Source: Thalassotalea euphylliae (GTDB lineage: Bacteria; Pseudomonadota; Gammaproteobacteria; Enterobacterales; Alteromonadaceae). From it: a stretch of 64,000 bases of DNA. Of the stretch, positions 19,268 through 28,902 are shown one piece after another (the first letter of the stretch is position 1; every line of letters starts with the position of its first letter). Under the pieces are notes generated by a model. The model was not told where the DNA came from. It saw nothing but the letters and a program-made list of their open reading frames with translations, and ran no database searches. A program made the translations under genes and the position numbers. The DNA lies in assembly GCF_003390395.1 (NCBI RefSeq), contig NZ_QUOV01000001.1:3224001-3288000 (forward strand), written 5' to 3'.

Positions 19268-19440
19268 TATTCTGGCGCGAGATTCTATCGCTAGTTTCAA
19301 GCGCTAGTACTTTGACGTAGCATTATGGCAGTAACATTTGGGCAATAAGCAGCACCACCTACTCGGCTTTTCCTACTGGGCTTCGCTGAATTAAAATGGG
19401 CAAATTGACCTGCCACCTCAGGCGAGTAACGGAAAATACA

Positions 19441-19480
19441 TGACAATTTAATGACAGGTGTCGCTTGATTGTCACAATTT
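19441..19480. promoter_or_regulatory. Back-to-back Pho boxes upstream of ppk
   Basis: On the minus strand CTGTCATTAAATTGTCAT is a near-consensus Pho box (repeat cores 11 bp apart, plus-strand TGAC at 19441 and 19452). On the plus strand TGTCGCTTGAT and TGTCACAATTT begin at 19459 and 19470, again 11 bp apart. The two oppositely oriented pairs abut about 50-90 bases before the ppk start, predicting PhoB control of ppk-ppx. Confidence 0.75.
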
Positions 19481-19527
19481 TCAGATAACTTATCGGTATT
19501 AATGGAAATAAGCAGTATAAGTAGTAA

Positions 19528-21651
19528 ATGAACGACTCACGCATCTATTTTGATAAAGAACTCAGTTGGCTTTCGTTTAACGAACGAGTATTACAAGAAG
19601 CCGCAGACCCCAATGTCCCTTTAATTGAACGAATCCGTTTTCTTGGCATTTACTCATCTAATCTTGATGAATTTTTTCGCGTACGAGTTGCCAATATCCG
19701 ACGCAAACTGATTGTTACCCAAGCCACAACGACCGACAGTTCGAGCCAGCTCAATGAAGACCAAGCCTTACTTGATGAAATTATCGTTAAAGTAAAACAG
19801 CTTACGGATAAATTCCAGCCAATTGCGGCCGAAGCATTTGAACAATTGCAAAACCACAATATTGAGTTGTTGTTTAACGATGAAAAATCAAAAATATTCA
19901 AAAAGCAGCTCTCTAAAAACCAAAAAACTTGGCTAAAAACCTTCTTTGAACACCAAGTTGTTCGTCATATTACCCCTATTATTATTTCGTCGAATACACA
20001 TTTAGTTAACTGCTTGGATGATGATGGCATTTATCTTTTGGTTGCTCTGAAACAAGGGAGTAACTTGCAATATGCACTGATTGAGATCCCTCGTGAAGAG
20101 GTCAGCCGATTTATCATATTGCCCAAAGAAGACGACGAAAGCATGCAACGCGTGGTAATGCTTGATGATATCGTGCATTACTTTTTAGACGATATCTTTA
20201 ACGGTATTTTCGAATACGAAGACATGGACGCTTATTCCGTTAAGTTAACCCGCGATGCGGAATATGACTTAAATGACGAGCTTGATCAAAGCTTGCTAGA
20301 CAAAATGTCAAAGGGCTTAAAACAAAGGCTAAACGCAGCACCTGCTCGTTTGGGCTTTGACCGACATATGCCGGAATACATGGTTAAGTTTCTGCGCAAA
20401 GCACTGAAAATTAAAGATGAAAACAACCTAGTACCCGGTGTACGTTATCGCCATTTTAAAGACTTTATCGGCTTTCCTAACTTGGGTGATGAAACGCTCG
20501 AAAAGCAAGAGATAACGGCATTAGACTCTGAGCGTTTCTCAGCTTTCAATAATGTGTTTGATGCCATCAGCCATCAAGATGTACTGGTGTATTACCCTTA
20601 CTATAAGTTTAGGCACTTTACGGAATTTGTGCGCCAAGCATCTTACGACCCTTCGGTCAGGCACATTAAAATTAATATCTATCGCGTTGCCAAAAACTCT
20701 GAAATTTTAAACTCGCTGATGGAAGCGGTGAAAAACGGCAAACAAGTGACAGTGGTTGTTGAGCTGCGCGCCCGTTTTGATGAAGAAGCCAATATCGAGT
20801 GGGCGATGCGAATGAAGGATGCGGGCATTCACGTTGAATTCGGTATCGAGTCACTCAAAGTGCACGCCAAGCTTTGTATCGTGTCCAGAGTAGAAAACGA
20901 ACGCCTTGTTCGCTACGCTCATATTGGCACAGGCAATTTTCACGAGAAAAACGCGCGTATTTATACCGACTACTCGTTGTTTACCAAACACAAAGAGATC
21001 ACCCAAGAAGTAGACAATGTTTTCTCTTTTATTGCCCACAGTTATAAGCGTTTTCGCTTTAATCACTTGATAGTGTCACCACTAACATCACGTCGTCGCT
21101 TTTATCAGCTTATCGACAATGAGATTGCCCAAGCCGAACAAGGCCATAAAGCGCAAATTACGATCAAGATTAATAACCTTGTCGATAAAGGGTTGATAGA
21201 CCGCTTATACCGCGCCAGTAGCGCAGGCGTAAAAGTTCGTATGATAGTGCGCGGTATGTGTACGCTAATTCCGCAAAAGGCGGGTGTGAGTGACAATATC
21301 GAAGTGATTTCCATTGTCGATCAGTTTTTAGAGCATCCACGGGTATTAATGTTCCACAACAATGGCGAGAACAACCTGTTTATCAGCTCAGGTGATTGGA
21401 TGGAGCGCAATATCGATCAACGTGTGGAAGTCGGCTGCCCAGTCTATGATGAAACCTTAAAGCAACGCATTATTGATATGCTAGAACTTCAGCTTAGTGA
21501 TAACCAAAAAGCGCGCATCATTAACCAAGCACAAGACAATCAATACGTGAAACAAGGTAAACGTGAAGCCGTCCGTTCACAAATGGCAATATATGATTAC
21601 TTGCAAGCACAAGAACGCCTTGATAAAAAGGCGCTGAAAAATTTGGAGTAG
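19528..21651 (+). CDS. ppk: Polyphosphate kinase 1
   Basis: 707 aa, the usual length. Polymerises the ATP gamma-phosphate into polyphosphate and runs in reverse. Start DSRIYFDKELSWLSFNERVL is the conserved N-terminal domain. The two catalytic-site histidines corresponding to E. coli H435 and H454 are present in VHAKLCIVS and AHIGTGNFHEKNA. It is followed after 5 bases by ppx, with GGAG of the ppx ribosome site inside the ppk end, so the pair is an operon. The Pho boxes upstream tie polyphosphate to the phosphate-starvation response. Confidence 0.97.
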   Translation: MNDSRIYFDKELSWLSFNERVLQEAADPNVPLIERIRFLGIYSSNLDEFFRVRVANIRRKLIVTQATTTDSSSQLNEDQALLDEIIVKVKQLTDKFQPIAAEAFEQLQNHNIELLFNDEKSKIFKKQLSKNQKTWLKTFFEHQVVRHITPIIISSNTHLVNCLDDDGIYLLVALKQGSNLQYALIEIPREEVSRFIILPKEDDESMQRVVMLDDIVHYFLDDIFNGIFEYEDMDAYSVKLTRDAEYDLNDELDQSLLDKMSKGLKQRLNAAPARLGFDRHMPEYMVKFLRKALKIKDENNLVPGVRYRHFKDFIGFPNLGDETLEKQEITALDSERFSAFNNVFDAISHQDVLVYYPYYKFRHFTEFVRQASYDPSVRHIKINIYRVAKNSEILNSLMEAVKNGKQVTVVVELRARFDEEANIEWAMRMKDAGIHVEFGIESLKVHAKLCIVSRVENERLVRYAHIGTGNFHEKNARIYTDYSLFTKHKEITQEVDNVFSFIAHSYKRFRFNHLIVSPLTSRRRFYQLIDNEIAQAEQGHKAQITIKINNLVDKGLIDRLYRASSAGVKVRMIVRGMCTLIPQKAGVSDNIEVISIVDQFLEHPRVLMFHNNGENNLFISSGDWMERNIDQRVEVGCPVYDETLKQRIIDMLELQLSDNQKARIINQAQDNQYVKQGKREAVRSQMAIYDYLQAQERLDKKALKNLE

Positions 21652-21656
21652 CCTGA

Positions 21657-23207
21657 ATGACCATAGCAAATGACAAACAATTAGCGTCTGATATTAATGC
21701 CCAAAGTATCAACAGTGCCAACAATGATAATTATCATATCGGCGCATTAGATATTGGCTCCAATAGCTTTCATTTTGTCTTTGCTCGCGTCGTTAATGAC
21801 AACTTGCAAATTTTGCACTCAGAAAAGTATCGCGTGCGTTTGGCACAAGGGCTTGACCACGATGGCATTCTTGATCAGGCGGCAATAGAGCGCGGCGTCA
21901 AAGCACTAAGCGATTTGGCACCGTTAACTGAAAAACTGTCACCAGAAAACTTTCGGGTTGTTGCCACGTTTACCCTGCGACAAGCGCGCAATGCTCAGGC
22001 TTTTCTAGATGCTGCCGCACAAGTGTTTCCGTTCGACATTGAGGTCATCTCTGGCCATGAAGAGGCGCGTTTAATTTATCAAGGCGTTGCTCATTACCTA
22101 CCGCCAGCAACCCAGCGTTTAATCATCGATATCGGTGGTGGCAGCACGGAATGTGTGATTGGCAAAGATTTACAAACGTCACAGCTCACCAGCCTGAACA
22201 TTGGCTGTGTCAGCTTTTCACGCTTTTACTTTGCCAATGGCGAGATTACTGAACAAGCCTTTGCCAGAGCCATTTTGCACGCCAAACAGGAAATTGAATC
22301 TCACGTCAGCCGTTTTAAAAATGCTGGCTGGCAAGAAGTGATTGGCACTTCCGGCACGCTAAAGACTATTTTTCAGCAACTCAACCTTAGTCGCGGCAAT
22401 ATCCAAGCCTTTAATTTAGCAGAGTTACACAGCTTTAAAGATCAGTTAATCGCTTTTGGTCACGCCGACAACATACAACTGCCCAGCCTTAAAGAAAGCC
22501 GTCGCCATATTATTGCTCCAGGTGTTGCAATTCTAATTGGCATTGCCGAATTGCTCGCGATAGACAGCATTGATTACTGTGATTATTCATTGCGAGAAGG
22601 GGTAATGTCTGAACAACTTGAAGCCATTCAGTTTGACGATATTCGCGATCGCACTATTAATAGCCTTTCTACTCGCTTTAATATTGATCAGCAACAAGTC
22701 GAGAAAGTACAACAGCTTGCAACCCGCATATATCAAGCAACCCGTCGATTGTGGCAACTGGACAAGAAAACCTATCAGCAGCTACTGAATTGGGCGATTT
22801 GGGTGCATGAAATCGGCTACGACATCAACCCATCCGCTTACCATAAACACAGCCGCTACATCTTGCTAAACGCCGACTTACCGGGCTTCAACCTTGAACA
22901 ACAGCAAGCACTTGCGTGGTTAGTGGGAAATCAACGTAAAAAAATACAATTTGAAGACAACCAGTTATGGTACCTGCTTGATGAGCTTCGCCTAGCCAAG
23001 TTGCTCGCTATTTTGCGTCTATCCATTTTACTCAGCCAACAGCGCCAGCTAACAGAGCACGCTGACATACAAATAAGTGCCGAAAAAGACACCTTAAACT
23101 TACATTTTCCCGCAAACTGGCTAAACGAAAAACCACTTGTTGAGGCTGATTTAACCCAAGAGCGCAAACAGCTTAGCCTAGTTGGTATTACCGTCAACTT
23201 TCATTAG
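21657..23207 (+). CDS. ppx: Exopolyphosphatase (Ppx/GppA family)
   Basis: 516 aa. Removes terminal phosphate from polyphosphate; GppA-type pppGpp hydrolysis is the alternative, but the ppk linkage favours Ppx. The ASKHA phosphate loops are clear: IGALDIGSNSFHFVFARV near residue 27, VVATFTLRQARNA near 101, and LIIDIGGGSTECVIG near 154. The C-terminal HD-like helical domain covers about residues 310-510. It has an N-terminal extension of about 25 residues before the first motif. A hairpin follows the stop. Confidence 0.94.
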   Translation: MTIANDKQLASDINAQSINSANNDNYHIGALDIGSNSFHFVFARVVNDNLQILHSEKYRVRLAQGLDHDGILDQAAIERGVKALSDLAPLTEKLSPENFRVVATFTLRQARNAQAFLDAAAQVFPFDIEVISGHEEARLIYQGVAHYLPPATQRLIIDIGGGSTECVIGKDLQTSQLTSLNIGCVSFSRFYFANGEITEQAFARAILHAKQEIESHVSRFKNAGWQEVIGTSGTLKTIFQQLNLSRGNIQAFNLAELHSFKDQLIAFGHADNIQLPSLKESRRHIIAPGVAILIGIAELLAIDSIDYCDYSLREGVMSEQLEAIQFDDIRDRTINSLSTRFNIDQQQVEKVQQLATRIYQATRRLWQLDKKTYQQLLNWAIWVHEIGYDINPSAYHKHSRYILLNADLPGFNLEQQQALAWLVGNQRKKIQFEDNQLWYLLDELRLAKLLAILRLSILLSQQRQLTEHADIQISAEKDTLNLHFPANWLNEKPLVEADLTQERKQLSLVGITVNFH

Positions 23208-23224
23208 CTCGTATCCTTGCAATA

Positions 23225-23252
23225 TAACTATTGCTGTATAGCAATAGTTATT
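23225..23252 (+). terminator. Hairpin downstream of ppx
   Basis: TAACTATTGCT (23225-23235) pairs with AGCAATAGTTA (23240-23250), a perfect 11-bp AT-rich stem with only three T after it. Likely terminator or 3'-end stabiliser. Confidence 0.55.
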
Positions 23253-23335
23253 TGCTTATTGGTACCATTATCAGCCATATAAAAACACTTTATGATAGTT
23301 TCCACTATTAGACTGATGTTATTACTGAGGCAAAA

Positions 23336-24010
23336 ATGAAAAAAGTTCTAATTCCATTAACAAACCACGCGACACTTGGCGAAACCGATCAAGTAAACGG
23401 CACCTACGCGCCAGAATTAACTCATGTTGTTGATGTGTTAAACGCCGCAGGTATTGCTTATCAACTTGCCTCTATCAAAGGCGGCGCAGTTCCCGTTTAT
23501 GGTACTGATATCGAAGACGATAACATTAATACAAAGGTACTTTCACAACCCGCTTTTCAAGCGCAGTTAGCTGATACAACACCTGTTTCAGAGATTAATA
23601 TCGACGAATTTGATGCAGTTTTCTACCCAGGTGGTTTTGGCTTACTATCTGATCTAGCAGAAAACCGTGAGTTTGGTGCACTAGCAGCCAAGCATTATGA
23701 AAAAGGTGGTGTTATTGCCGCAGTATGCCATGGCCCAGCATGTTTACTGCCGATTGAACTTTCATCAGGTAACAAGCTGTTATCAACAGTTGCGGTAACT
23801 GGCTTCACCCGCGAGGAAGAAATTGATTACAACACAATTAATGATATTCCGTTTTTGTTAGAAGAGTCGTTAGCACGAAATGCTGCACAATACCGTAAAG
23901 TTCAGCCATGGGGTGAATTCATTGTTGAGGACAAGCGAGTTATCACAGGCCAAAACCCGGCAAGTGCTCATGCTGTGGGTAATGCGCTAGTCAATCACTT
24001 AAAAGGCTAG
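23336..24010 (+). CDS. PfpI/DJ-1 family protein (type 1 glutamine amidotransferase-like)
   Basis: 224 aa. The nucleophile elbow AAVCHGPACLL holds the family cysteine (about residue 133). The core includes FDAVFYPGGFGLLSDL and the C-terminal TGQNPASAHAVG, features of the Hsp31/class I GATase-like branch. Such proteins act as glyoxalase III, deglycase-type or chaperone enzymes; which one cannot be told from sequence alone. The ATG has GAGG ahead of it. It is convergent with a LysR regulator gene, a common but not exclusive neighbour. Its 3' end is part of a 16-bp tandem repeat. Confidence 0.88.
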   Translation: MKKVLIPLTNHATLGETDQVNGTYAPELTHVVDVLNAAGIAYQLASIKGGAVPVYGTDIEDDNINTKVLSQPAFQAQLADTTPVSEINIDEFDAVFYPGGFGLLSDLAENREFGALAAKHYEKGGVIAAVCHGPACLLPIELSSGNKLLSTVAVTGFTREEEIDYNTINDIPFLLEESLARNAAQYRKVQPWGEFIVEDKRVITGQNPASAHAVGNALVNHLKG

Positions 24011-24043
24011 CCACTTAAAAAGCTATTCGCTTAAAAGTGATAG
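23996..24043 (+). repeat. Three tandem 16-bp repeats over the PfpI-like stop codon
   Basis: CACTTAAAAGGCTAGC, CACTTAAAAAGCTATT and CGCTTAAAAGTGATAG follow each other at a 16-bp period. The first contains the last codons and the TAG stop (24008-24010). One of five stop-adjacent repeats in this window. Confidence 0.75.
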
Positions 24044-24074
24044 TCGATTAGCTGGCTCAAACTCAGTGATTTTC

Positions 24075-24103
24075 TACAGGCGGCATAGCTATTGTCGCCT
24101 GTA
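24075..24103. terminator. Hairpin between convergent pfpI-like and lysR-type genes
   Basis: TACAGGCG (24075-24082) pairs with CGCCTGTA (24096-24103). It lies between two convergent genes but lacks a long T-run on either side, so termination is uncertain. Confidence 0.4.
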
Positions 24104-24204
24104 ATACCACTCAGGTACTAATGACTCTTTGTTTACTAACCTATCTCTTTAGCAATCTTTCCCTATACCAGCCTCAACCCGAACCAATCTCAGCCCTAAC
24201 CAAC

Positions 24205-25086
24205 CTATTCTTGCCAGTTTTCAAAATATGTAACTAAATGGTCAATAGCGGCGCGTGCCCTGCTAGGTAAATAGCGGCGATCTTGATAAACAATTGAGCT
24301 ACTAATATCGGTATTCCAGAAAGGCTCTAGTATAGGAACAACAGCTTTTTCCGCGAGTAATTGAGTAAAGTTACTTTTGGGTAAATAGGCAATGCCATGC
24401 CCTGCTTGGCAAGCATTCATCACTGCGTTGGCATTATTACAAACAAATCGCCCAGTCACTTTAGTCACAACTTCTTGCCCATCTTGCATAAACCGCCAAT
24501 GGTCATTGTTACTGATGATGCATTGGTGTGGTTTTAGCTCATCAATCGATTGCGGCTCACCAAACTGCGCTAGATATTCTGGACTCGCTGCTGCCATCAT
24601 GGAACGGTTAACCAACTTCCTCGCAATTAACCCAGAATCCTTTAACTGCCCATAACGTATCGCGAAATCAAAACCATCTTCGACAAAGTTCACCATGCGG
24701 CTGTTAAAGTCGATCTCTAACCTAAGCGCAGGGTGTTTATTGATAAAAGCTAATAATGCTGGCACCACATACATTTCAGCAAAGGTACCCGCAACACTAA
24801 CGCGTAATGTGCCACTCAGTTCTACTTGCTGGCTACTTACTGCTTCATTGGCTTGTTGCAAGCCGAGCACTAAGTCTTTGCATTGCTGGTAATAGGCTTC
24901 ACCCGCCCGTGTTAAACTTACCATGCGGGTGTTACGCGCCAATAAGGCACAGCCTAGCCTTGCTTCTAAACGATTGACCTGACGGCTAACATGGCTGGTA
25001 CTGCACGCTAAATGCTTTGCCGCCGCGGTAAAGCCTTGCTTTTCAGCGACAGTAACAAATTCAATAACACCTTCAAAGCTTTCCAT
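24205..25086 (-). CDS. LysR-type transcriptional regulator
   Basis: 293 aa, the standard length. The N-terminal winged helix-turn-helix reads VAEKQGFTAAAKHLACSTSHVSRQVNRLE (residues 13-41). An effector-binding domain of the periplasmic-binding-protein fold follows from about residue 90 (SGTLRVSVAG). It resembles the subgroup with short substrate loops regulating single oxidoreductase- or transporter-type genes. Target unknown: the convergent PfpI-like gene is a neighbour, not a divergent partner, so linkage is weak. Confidence 0.92.
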   Translation of the reverse strand: MESFEGVIEFVTVAEKQGFTAAAKHLACSTSHVSRQVNRLEARLGCALLARNTRMVSLTRAGEAYYQQCKDLVLGLQQANEAVSSQQVELSGTLRVSVAGTFAEMYVVPALLAFINKHPALRLEIDFNSRMVNFVEDGFDFAIRYGQLKDSGLIARKLVNRSMMAAASPEYLAQFGEPQSIDELKPHQCIISNNDHWRFMQDGQEVVTKVTGRFVCNNANAVMNACQAGHGIAYLPKSNFTQLLAEKAVVPILEPFWNTDISSSIVYQDRRYLPSRARAAIDHLVTYFENWQE

Positions 25087-25193
25087 TACGTGCTCTAATC
25101 TAGTTCGGATAGTTACCGATTATGTTACCAGCTTTGCGCTAATGACTAAAAAACTGACTTGCAGAAGTGCTATATGTATGAAGTAATGGGCAC

Positions 25194-25219
25194 AAAAAAG
25201 GCCAGCAATGCTGGCCTTT
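25194..25219 (-). terminator. Terminator of pstS
   Basis: GGCCAGCA/TGCTGGCC stem followed on the minus strand by six T. It lies just beyond a second perfect hairpin (25225-25252). Confidence 0.85.
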
Positions 25220-25224
25220 CGAAA

Positions 25225-25252
25225 CTTATTCGCTAAGTGATTAGCGAATAAG
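25225..25252 (-). repeat. Perfect 12-bp hairpin between pstS stop and terminator
   Basis: CTTATTCGCTAA (25225-25236) and TTAGCGAATAAG (25241-25252) form a perfect stem with a 4-nt loop. Lying between the stop and the terminator, it could protect the pstS mRNA, which must be abundant during starvation. Confidence 0.6.
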
Positions 25253-25262
25253 CTAAGTCAGA

Positions 25263-26228
25263 TTAAAGCGTAATACCTAACTTTTTGAATTCTTTTGCTA
25301 CAACTTTAGCTGGCAATGGAATGTAACCGTCTTTTTCTACAATCTTTTGACCAGACTTAGACAATACCATTTTTAAGAACTCAGTTGTCATTGGATCTAA
25401 TGGCTTGTTCGGGTGCTTGTTCACGTATACGTATAAGTAACGAGAAAGCGGGTACTTACCAGAAACAGCGTTGTTCATCGAAGCTTCAACAAAGTTGTCG
25501 CCTTTCTTAGCTAGTGGTAATGCGCGAACACCTGAAGTTTTGTAACCAATACCTGAGTAACCGATACCGTTAAGTGATGCCGATACTGATTGCACAACAG
25601 ATGCAGAACCAGGTTGCTCGTTTACCGTATTTTTGAAGTCGCCTTTACAAAGTGCTTTCTTCTTGAAGTAACCGTATGTACCAGATACAGAGTTACGGCC
25701 ATATAATTGGATGTCTTTACCAGTCCACTCGCCGCTTAGGCCTAAATCACCCCAACGATCTGCATCTTCTGCAGCGCCACACTTGCGGTTGCTAGAGAAA
25801 ATGGCATCAACTTGGTCGATACGTAAACCTTCGATTGGGTTATCTTTGTGAACAAATACTGCTAACGCATCAATTGCAACGCGAACCGCTGTTGGCTTGT
25901 AGCCGTAACGCTTTTCGAACGATTCAATTTCACGAGATTTCATCTTACGGCTCATTGGGCCTAAGTTTGAAGTAGCTTCTGTTAATGCCGGTGGCGCAGT
26001 AGAAGAACCCGCCGCTTGAATTTGTACATTAACATTTGGGTAAGTGCGCTTAAATTCTTCTGCCCAGAACGTCATCATGTTAGCTAGAGTATCTGAACCA
26101 ACAGATGATAAGTTACCAGAGATACCACTAACCTTGTTGTACTCAGGTAAGTCTTTGTCGATAGCAAGGGCTGAAAAGTTAACTAAGCTTGCTAAACCAA
26201 TTGCGCTTAATGCACGTTTGAAACTCAT
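25263..26228 (-). CDS. pstS: Periplasmic phosphate-binding protein PstS
   Basis: 321 aa from the ATG at 26228, which has GGAGA at good spacing; the upstream in-frame TTG at 26240 overlaps that site and is rejected. A signal peptide ends at SALA (about residue 22). The phosphate-binding motifs are [12 protein letters not shown] near the start of the mature protein, [11 protein letters not shown], and the [12 protein letters not shown] loop. It captures phosphate for PstCAB. It stands alone with its own Pho box and a double-hairpin 3' end, next to phoR. Confidence 0.96.
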   Translation of the reverse strand: MSFKRALSAIGLASLVNFSALAIDKDLPEYNKVSGISGNLSSVGSDTLANMMTFWAEEFKRTYPNVNVQIQAAGSSTAPPALTEATSNLGPMSRKMKSREIESFEKRYGYKPTAVRVAIDALAVFVHKDNPIEGLRIDQVDAIFSSNRKCGAAEDADRWGDLGLSGEWTGKDIQLYGRNSVSGTYGYFKKKALCKGDFKNTVNEQPGSASVVQSVSASLNGIGYSGIGYKTSGVRALPLAKKGDNFVEASMNNAVSGKYPLSRYLYVYVNKHPNKPLDPMTTEFLKMVLSKSGQKIVEKDGYIPLPAKVVAKEFKKLGITL

Positions 26229-26336
26229 AATATTCTCCAATGAGCGTTTGTAATAATTAGCACCAAATTTGCACTTTCACGTAAATGCATAACTTGGTCA
26301 TATGTAAGATTTGTGAACACTATATAAATCAATTAT

Positions 26337-26374
26337 GACAATTATATTTCCACTTTGTGACACTTATATTACAG
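26337..26374 (-). promoter_or_regulatory. Pho box upstream of pstS
   Basis: On the minus strand four 11-bp units are readable: TGTAATATAAG, TGTCACAAAGT, GGAAATATAAT, TGTCATAATTG. The plus-strand cores begin at 26370, 26359 and 26337. The third unit is degenerate. The site lies 110-145 bases upstream of the pstS start. Confidence 0.85.
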
Positions 26375-26410
26375 CCAACAAACTAAAATAAATTGCTCAA
26401 AAGGATGGAG

Positions 26411-26437
26411 AAAAAGGCGCTTGAAGCACGCCTTTTT
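26411..26437 (-). terminator. Terminator of phoBR
   Basis: AAAAAGGCG (26411-26419) pairs with CGCCTTTTT (26429-26437), leaving five T on the minus strand. Two weaker hairpins lie between it and the phoR stop. Confidence 0.75.
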
Positions 26438-26490
26438 GATGGTGTTATCACCGGCGAAAAGGTGATTATGCAACCTCTGTACAGGAGGTT

Positions 26491-27792
26491 TTACACCGAC
26501 GTCACAGAGTTTTCTTCAAAGACAATGGAAAATTCACTGCCTTGCTGCCAGCGACTACTAATCACTAACTCGGCATTGTGATGATGCAGCACGTGTTTGA
26601 CAATTGCTAAACCTAAACCTGAACCGCCAGTATTACGCGAACGTGACTTATCAACCCGATAAAAACGCTCAGTCAGCCGGTTGACATCTTCAGGGCGAAT
26701 GCCTGGGCCATTGTCTTTCACCGTAAATTTCGCTTTGCTGCCATAGCGCTGCCACGATACCAAGATTTCACCACCTTCCTGCGTATAGGCAATGGCGTTT
26801 GACAACAAGTTGGCAAAGGCACTTTTAATTTCTGTATCAATACCGAGAATGCCTAAGCCATCGGCGATTTCAGCGCTGATAGCATGTTTCTTCTCTTGGT
26901 TAAGCCAATGCGCGTCTTTAAGCAGTTGTTGTAGTATTTCAGGAACGTTTAAAACCTGCTTAATTTCATCATCAGTATTGACTTCAACTCTTGATAACAC
27001 CAAAAGCTGTTCAACCAAGCGATCCATACGAGACACTTGCCCCTCAATAACATCAATCGCTTGCTGCCAATGTGGTGCTAAGCTGCTGCCATCAGCTTGG
27101 ATCATTTCAACATAACCACGCATTACCGTCAGCGGTGTTTTTAGCTCGTGCGAGACATTAGCGACAAAGTCACGGCGCATCTCTTCAACGCGATGCACTT
27201 TACTCACATCACGCGCAAGCAACAATAAATCGCCTTTGCCGTAATCCATAAAGCGCAATTCTAATTGAATATCCGTATTGACTGGCGAAGCCAACAAACA
27301 AGGGTTTTCAAAGTCGCCTTTGTCTAAGTAGTGGGCAAATTCTGGTGCACGTAGCAAATTGTCAATGCGTTGACCCTGGTCGCCTGGCCAGCGAACACCT
27401 AAAAACTTCGCTGCACGCTTGTTGCTCCATTGAATCGTTAAATCGCTGCCCAGCACAACGCCACCATCAGGAATTGCTTCAGCGCCATCTCGAAAGCGGC
27501 GAATGCGCTCATTCAAGCGCTTTTGTTTCTTTCGATGTTTGCGCACTAATCGATCTAAGCCATCAAAAATTCTCCCCCAAAGGCCATCTGCCTCTGGTGG
27601 TGATATTGACTTAGTGCGCCAAAGCCAGGTCGACAAAGTAAAAATGTATTTATATTGATACGCTATTATCGCTAACGCGACTAACAGCATTACAAAGAAA
27701 ACGTGCCCTATTAGAAAACCTAATAGAGCACTGATAGAGAAAATAAAGACAAGTTTAACAACAACTTGTCGTGTAGAAATTCTAAAGGGCAT
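26491..27792 (-). CDS. phoR: Phosphate-regulon sensor histidine kinase PhoR
   Basis: 433 aa, near E. coli PhoR. Two hydrophobic helices at residues 10-45 form the membrane anchor with almost no periplasmic loop. A charged linker and a PAS domain follow (about 95-190), as in PhoR. The phospho-acceptor is in FVANVSHELKTPLTVMRGY (about residue 212). The ATPase domain has NLLSNAIAYT, DNGPGI and GSGLGLAIVKH. It lies 4 bases after phoB and ends before the pstS promoter. It senses phosphate indirectly through PstSCAB-PhoU. Confidence 0.96.
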   Translation of the reverse strand: MPFRISTRQVVVKLVFIFSISALLGFLIGHVFFVMLLVALAIIAYQYKYIFTLSTWLWRTKSISPPEADGLWGRIFDGLDRLVRKHRKKQKRLNERIRRFRDGAEAIPDGGVVLGSDLTIQWSNKRAAKFLGVRWPGDQGQRIDNLLRAPEFAHYLDKGDFENPCLLASPVNTDIQLELRFMDYGKGDLLLLARDVSKVHRVEEMRRDFVANVSHELKTPLTVMRGYVEMIQADGSSLAPHWQQAIDVIEGQVSRMDRLVEQLLVLSRVEVNTDDEIKQVLNVPEILQQLLKDAHWLNQEKKHAISAEIADGLGILGIDTEIKSAFANLLSNAIAYTQEGGEILVSWQRYGSKAKFTVKDNGPGIRPEDVNRLTERFYRVDKSRSRNTGGSGLGLAIVKHVLHHHNAELVISSRWQQGSEFSIVFEENSVTSV

Positions 27793-27796
27793 ACAA

Positions 27797-28492
27797 CTAG
27801 TTTAGTATCTTTCCGGAAAACCGATAGCCGGCTCCACGCACAGTTTGAATAAAGTCTTCATGACCATGGCCAGAAATTGCTTTGCGTAGGCGACGAATAT
27901 GAACATCAACGGTTCTGTCTTCCACGTAAACATTTGTTCCCCAAACATTATCAAGCAATTGCTCACGCGAATATACGCGCTCTGTATGAGTCATAAAGAA
28001 GTGTAGCAAGCGAAATTCGGTTGGACCTAGATCAAGATCACTATTATTGATAGTAACGCGATGTGCCACTGGATCTAACTTCATGCCATGAAATTCAATC
28101 GCCTCTTCCAACGCCGTTGGTGAAACGCGACGAATAACTGCCTTGATACGAGCGATTAGCTCTTTTGGCGAAAACGGCTTGGTAACGTAATCATCGACGC
28201 CAGCGTCAAAGCCTTTTACTTTGTCTTCTTCATCGGCACGCGCCGTTAGCATAATAATTGGAATGTTGCGCGTATATTCGTTTTGCTTCAAGGTTTTAGC
28301 TAACTTTACGCCAGTGCCACCAGGTAACATCCAATCAAGTAGAATCAAATCTGGATACGGTTCAACTACCTTAGCCATCGCTTGATCAATATCTTGCGCT
28401 TCTATTGCATTAAAGCCATTTTGCTCTAATACAAAAGTTATCATTTCCCTGATAGGGGCTTCATCCTCAACCACTAAGATTTGTCTGTTCAT
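27797..28492 (-). CDS. phoB: Phosphate-regulon response regulator PhoB
   Basis: 231 aa OmpR-type regulator. The receiver has [11 protein letters not shown] at the N-terminus, the phosphorylated aspartate in [13 protein letters not shown] (about residue 54) and the [15 protein letters not shown] switch lysine. The C-terminal winged helix (about 130-228) has [21 protein letters not shown] and [10 protein letters not shown]. It binds the 11-bp repeats listed here as Pho boxes. First gene of phoBR, with a Pho-box-like repeat about 200 bases upstream that suggests autoregulation. Confidence 0.97.
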   Translation of the reverse strand: MNRQILVVEDEAPIREMITFVLEQNGFNAIEAQDIDQAMAKVVEPYPDLILLDWMLPGGTGVKLAKTLKQNEYTRNIPIIMLTARADEEDKVKGFDAGVDDYVTKPFSPKELIARIKAVIRRVSPTALEEAIEFHGMKLDPVAHRVTINNSDLDLGPTEFRLLHFFMTHTERVYSREQLLDNVWGTNVYVEDRTVDVHIRRLRKAISGHGHEDFIQTVRGAGYRFSGKILN

Positions 28493-28679
28493 TCAAAATG
28501 TACCTGAAATAACTTAATCAATAATTAGCTCGCCACATCACTGAATGGGTTATCAATAATAGAAATTGAACAATGCTAATTATTGATTCAGTCATTAAAA
28601 CAATAATTAACTCGACTCTACATTCCCACTATTATTACAGAAATACTGTGACTAGCTCTAGTTAATAAGTCCATTGTGA

Positions 28680-28710
28680 TAAACTTTGATTACACTTTTA
28701 TTACACTACA
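28680..28710 (-). promoter_or_regulatory. Pho-box-like repeat upstream of phoB
   Basis: On the minus strand TGTAATAAAAG and TGTAATCAAAG are exact 11-bp neighbours (plus-strand TACA cores at 28702 and 28691), preceded by another TGTAG. Weaker than the pstC site since TGTAA replaces TGTCA, but TGTAATAAAAG is identical to a unit before the porin gene. Confidence 0.6.
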
Positions 28711-28852
28711 AGCAATAACTGCAATCGTCGCGTAATATCAAAATTCACAAGGCCGTTAGCTAAAGTGAGCCAACGCAAGCGTCCAAATACATAGCTAATA
28801 CATATGACTGATTAAGCAATTTACTAAATGATTTAATCAATAAAAATTGCAA

Positions 28853-28880
28853 TAAAAAAGCCGCACAGGGCGGCTTTTCT
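28853..28880 (-). terminator. Terminator of the porin gene
   Basis: AAGCCGC / GCGGCTT stem with a 5-nt loop, followed by six T on the minus strand, just beyond the porin stop codon. Confidence 0.85.
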
Positions 28881-28902
28881 TATTTCAAACTAACAACGTG
28901 GA

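Larger units (their letters stand above)
28493..28902. other. Intergenic region phoB to porin
   Basis: About 410 AT-rich bases between two minus-strand genes. It contains the putative phoB Pho box (28680-28710), a direct repeat of CAATAATTARCTCG (about 28519 and 28601) and, at the right, the porin terminator. No coding frame is supported. Confidence 0.5.
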
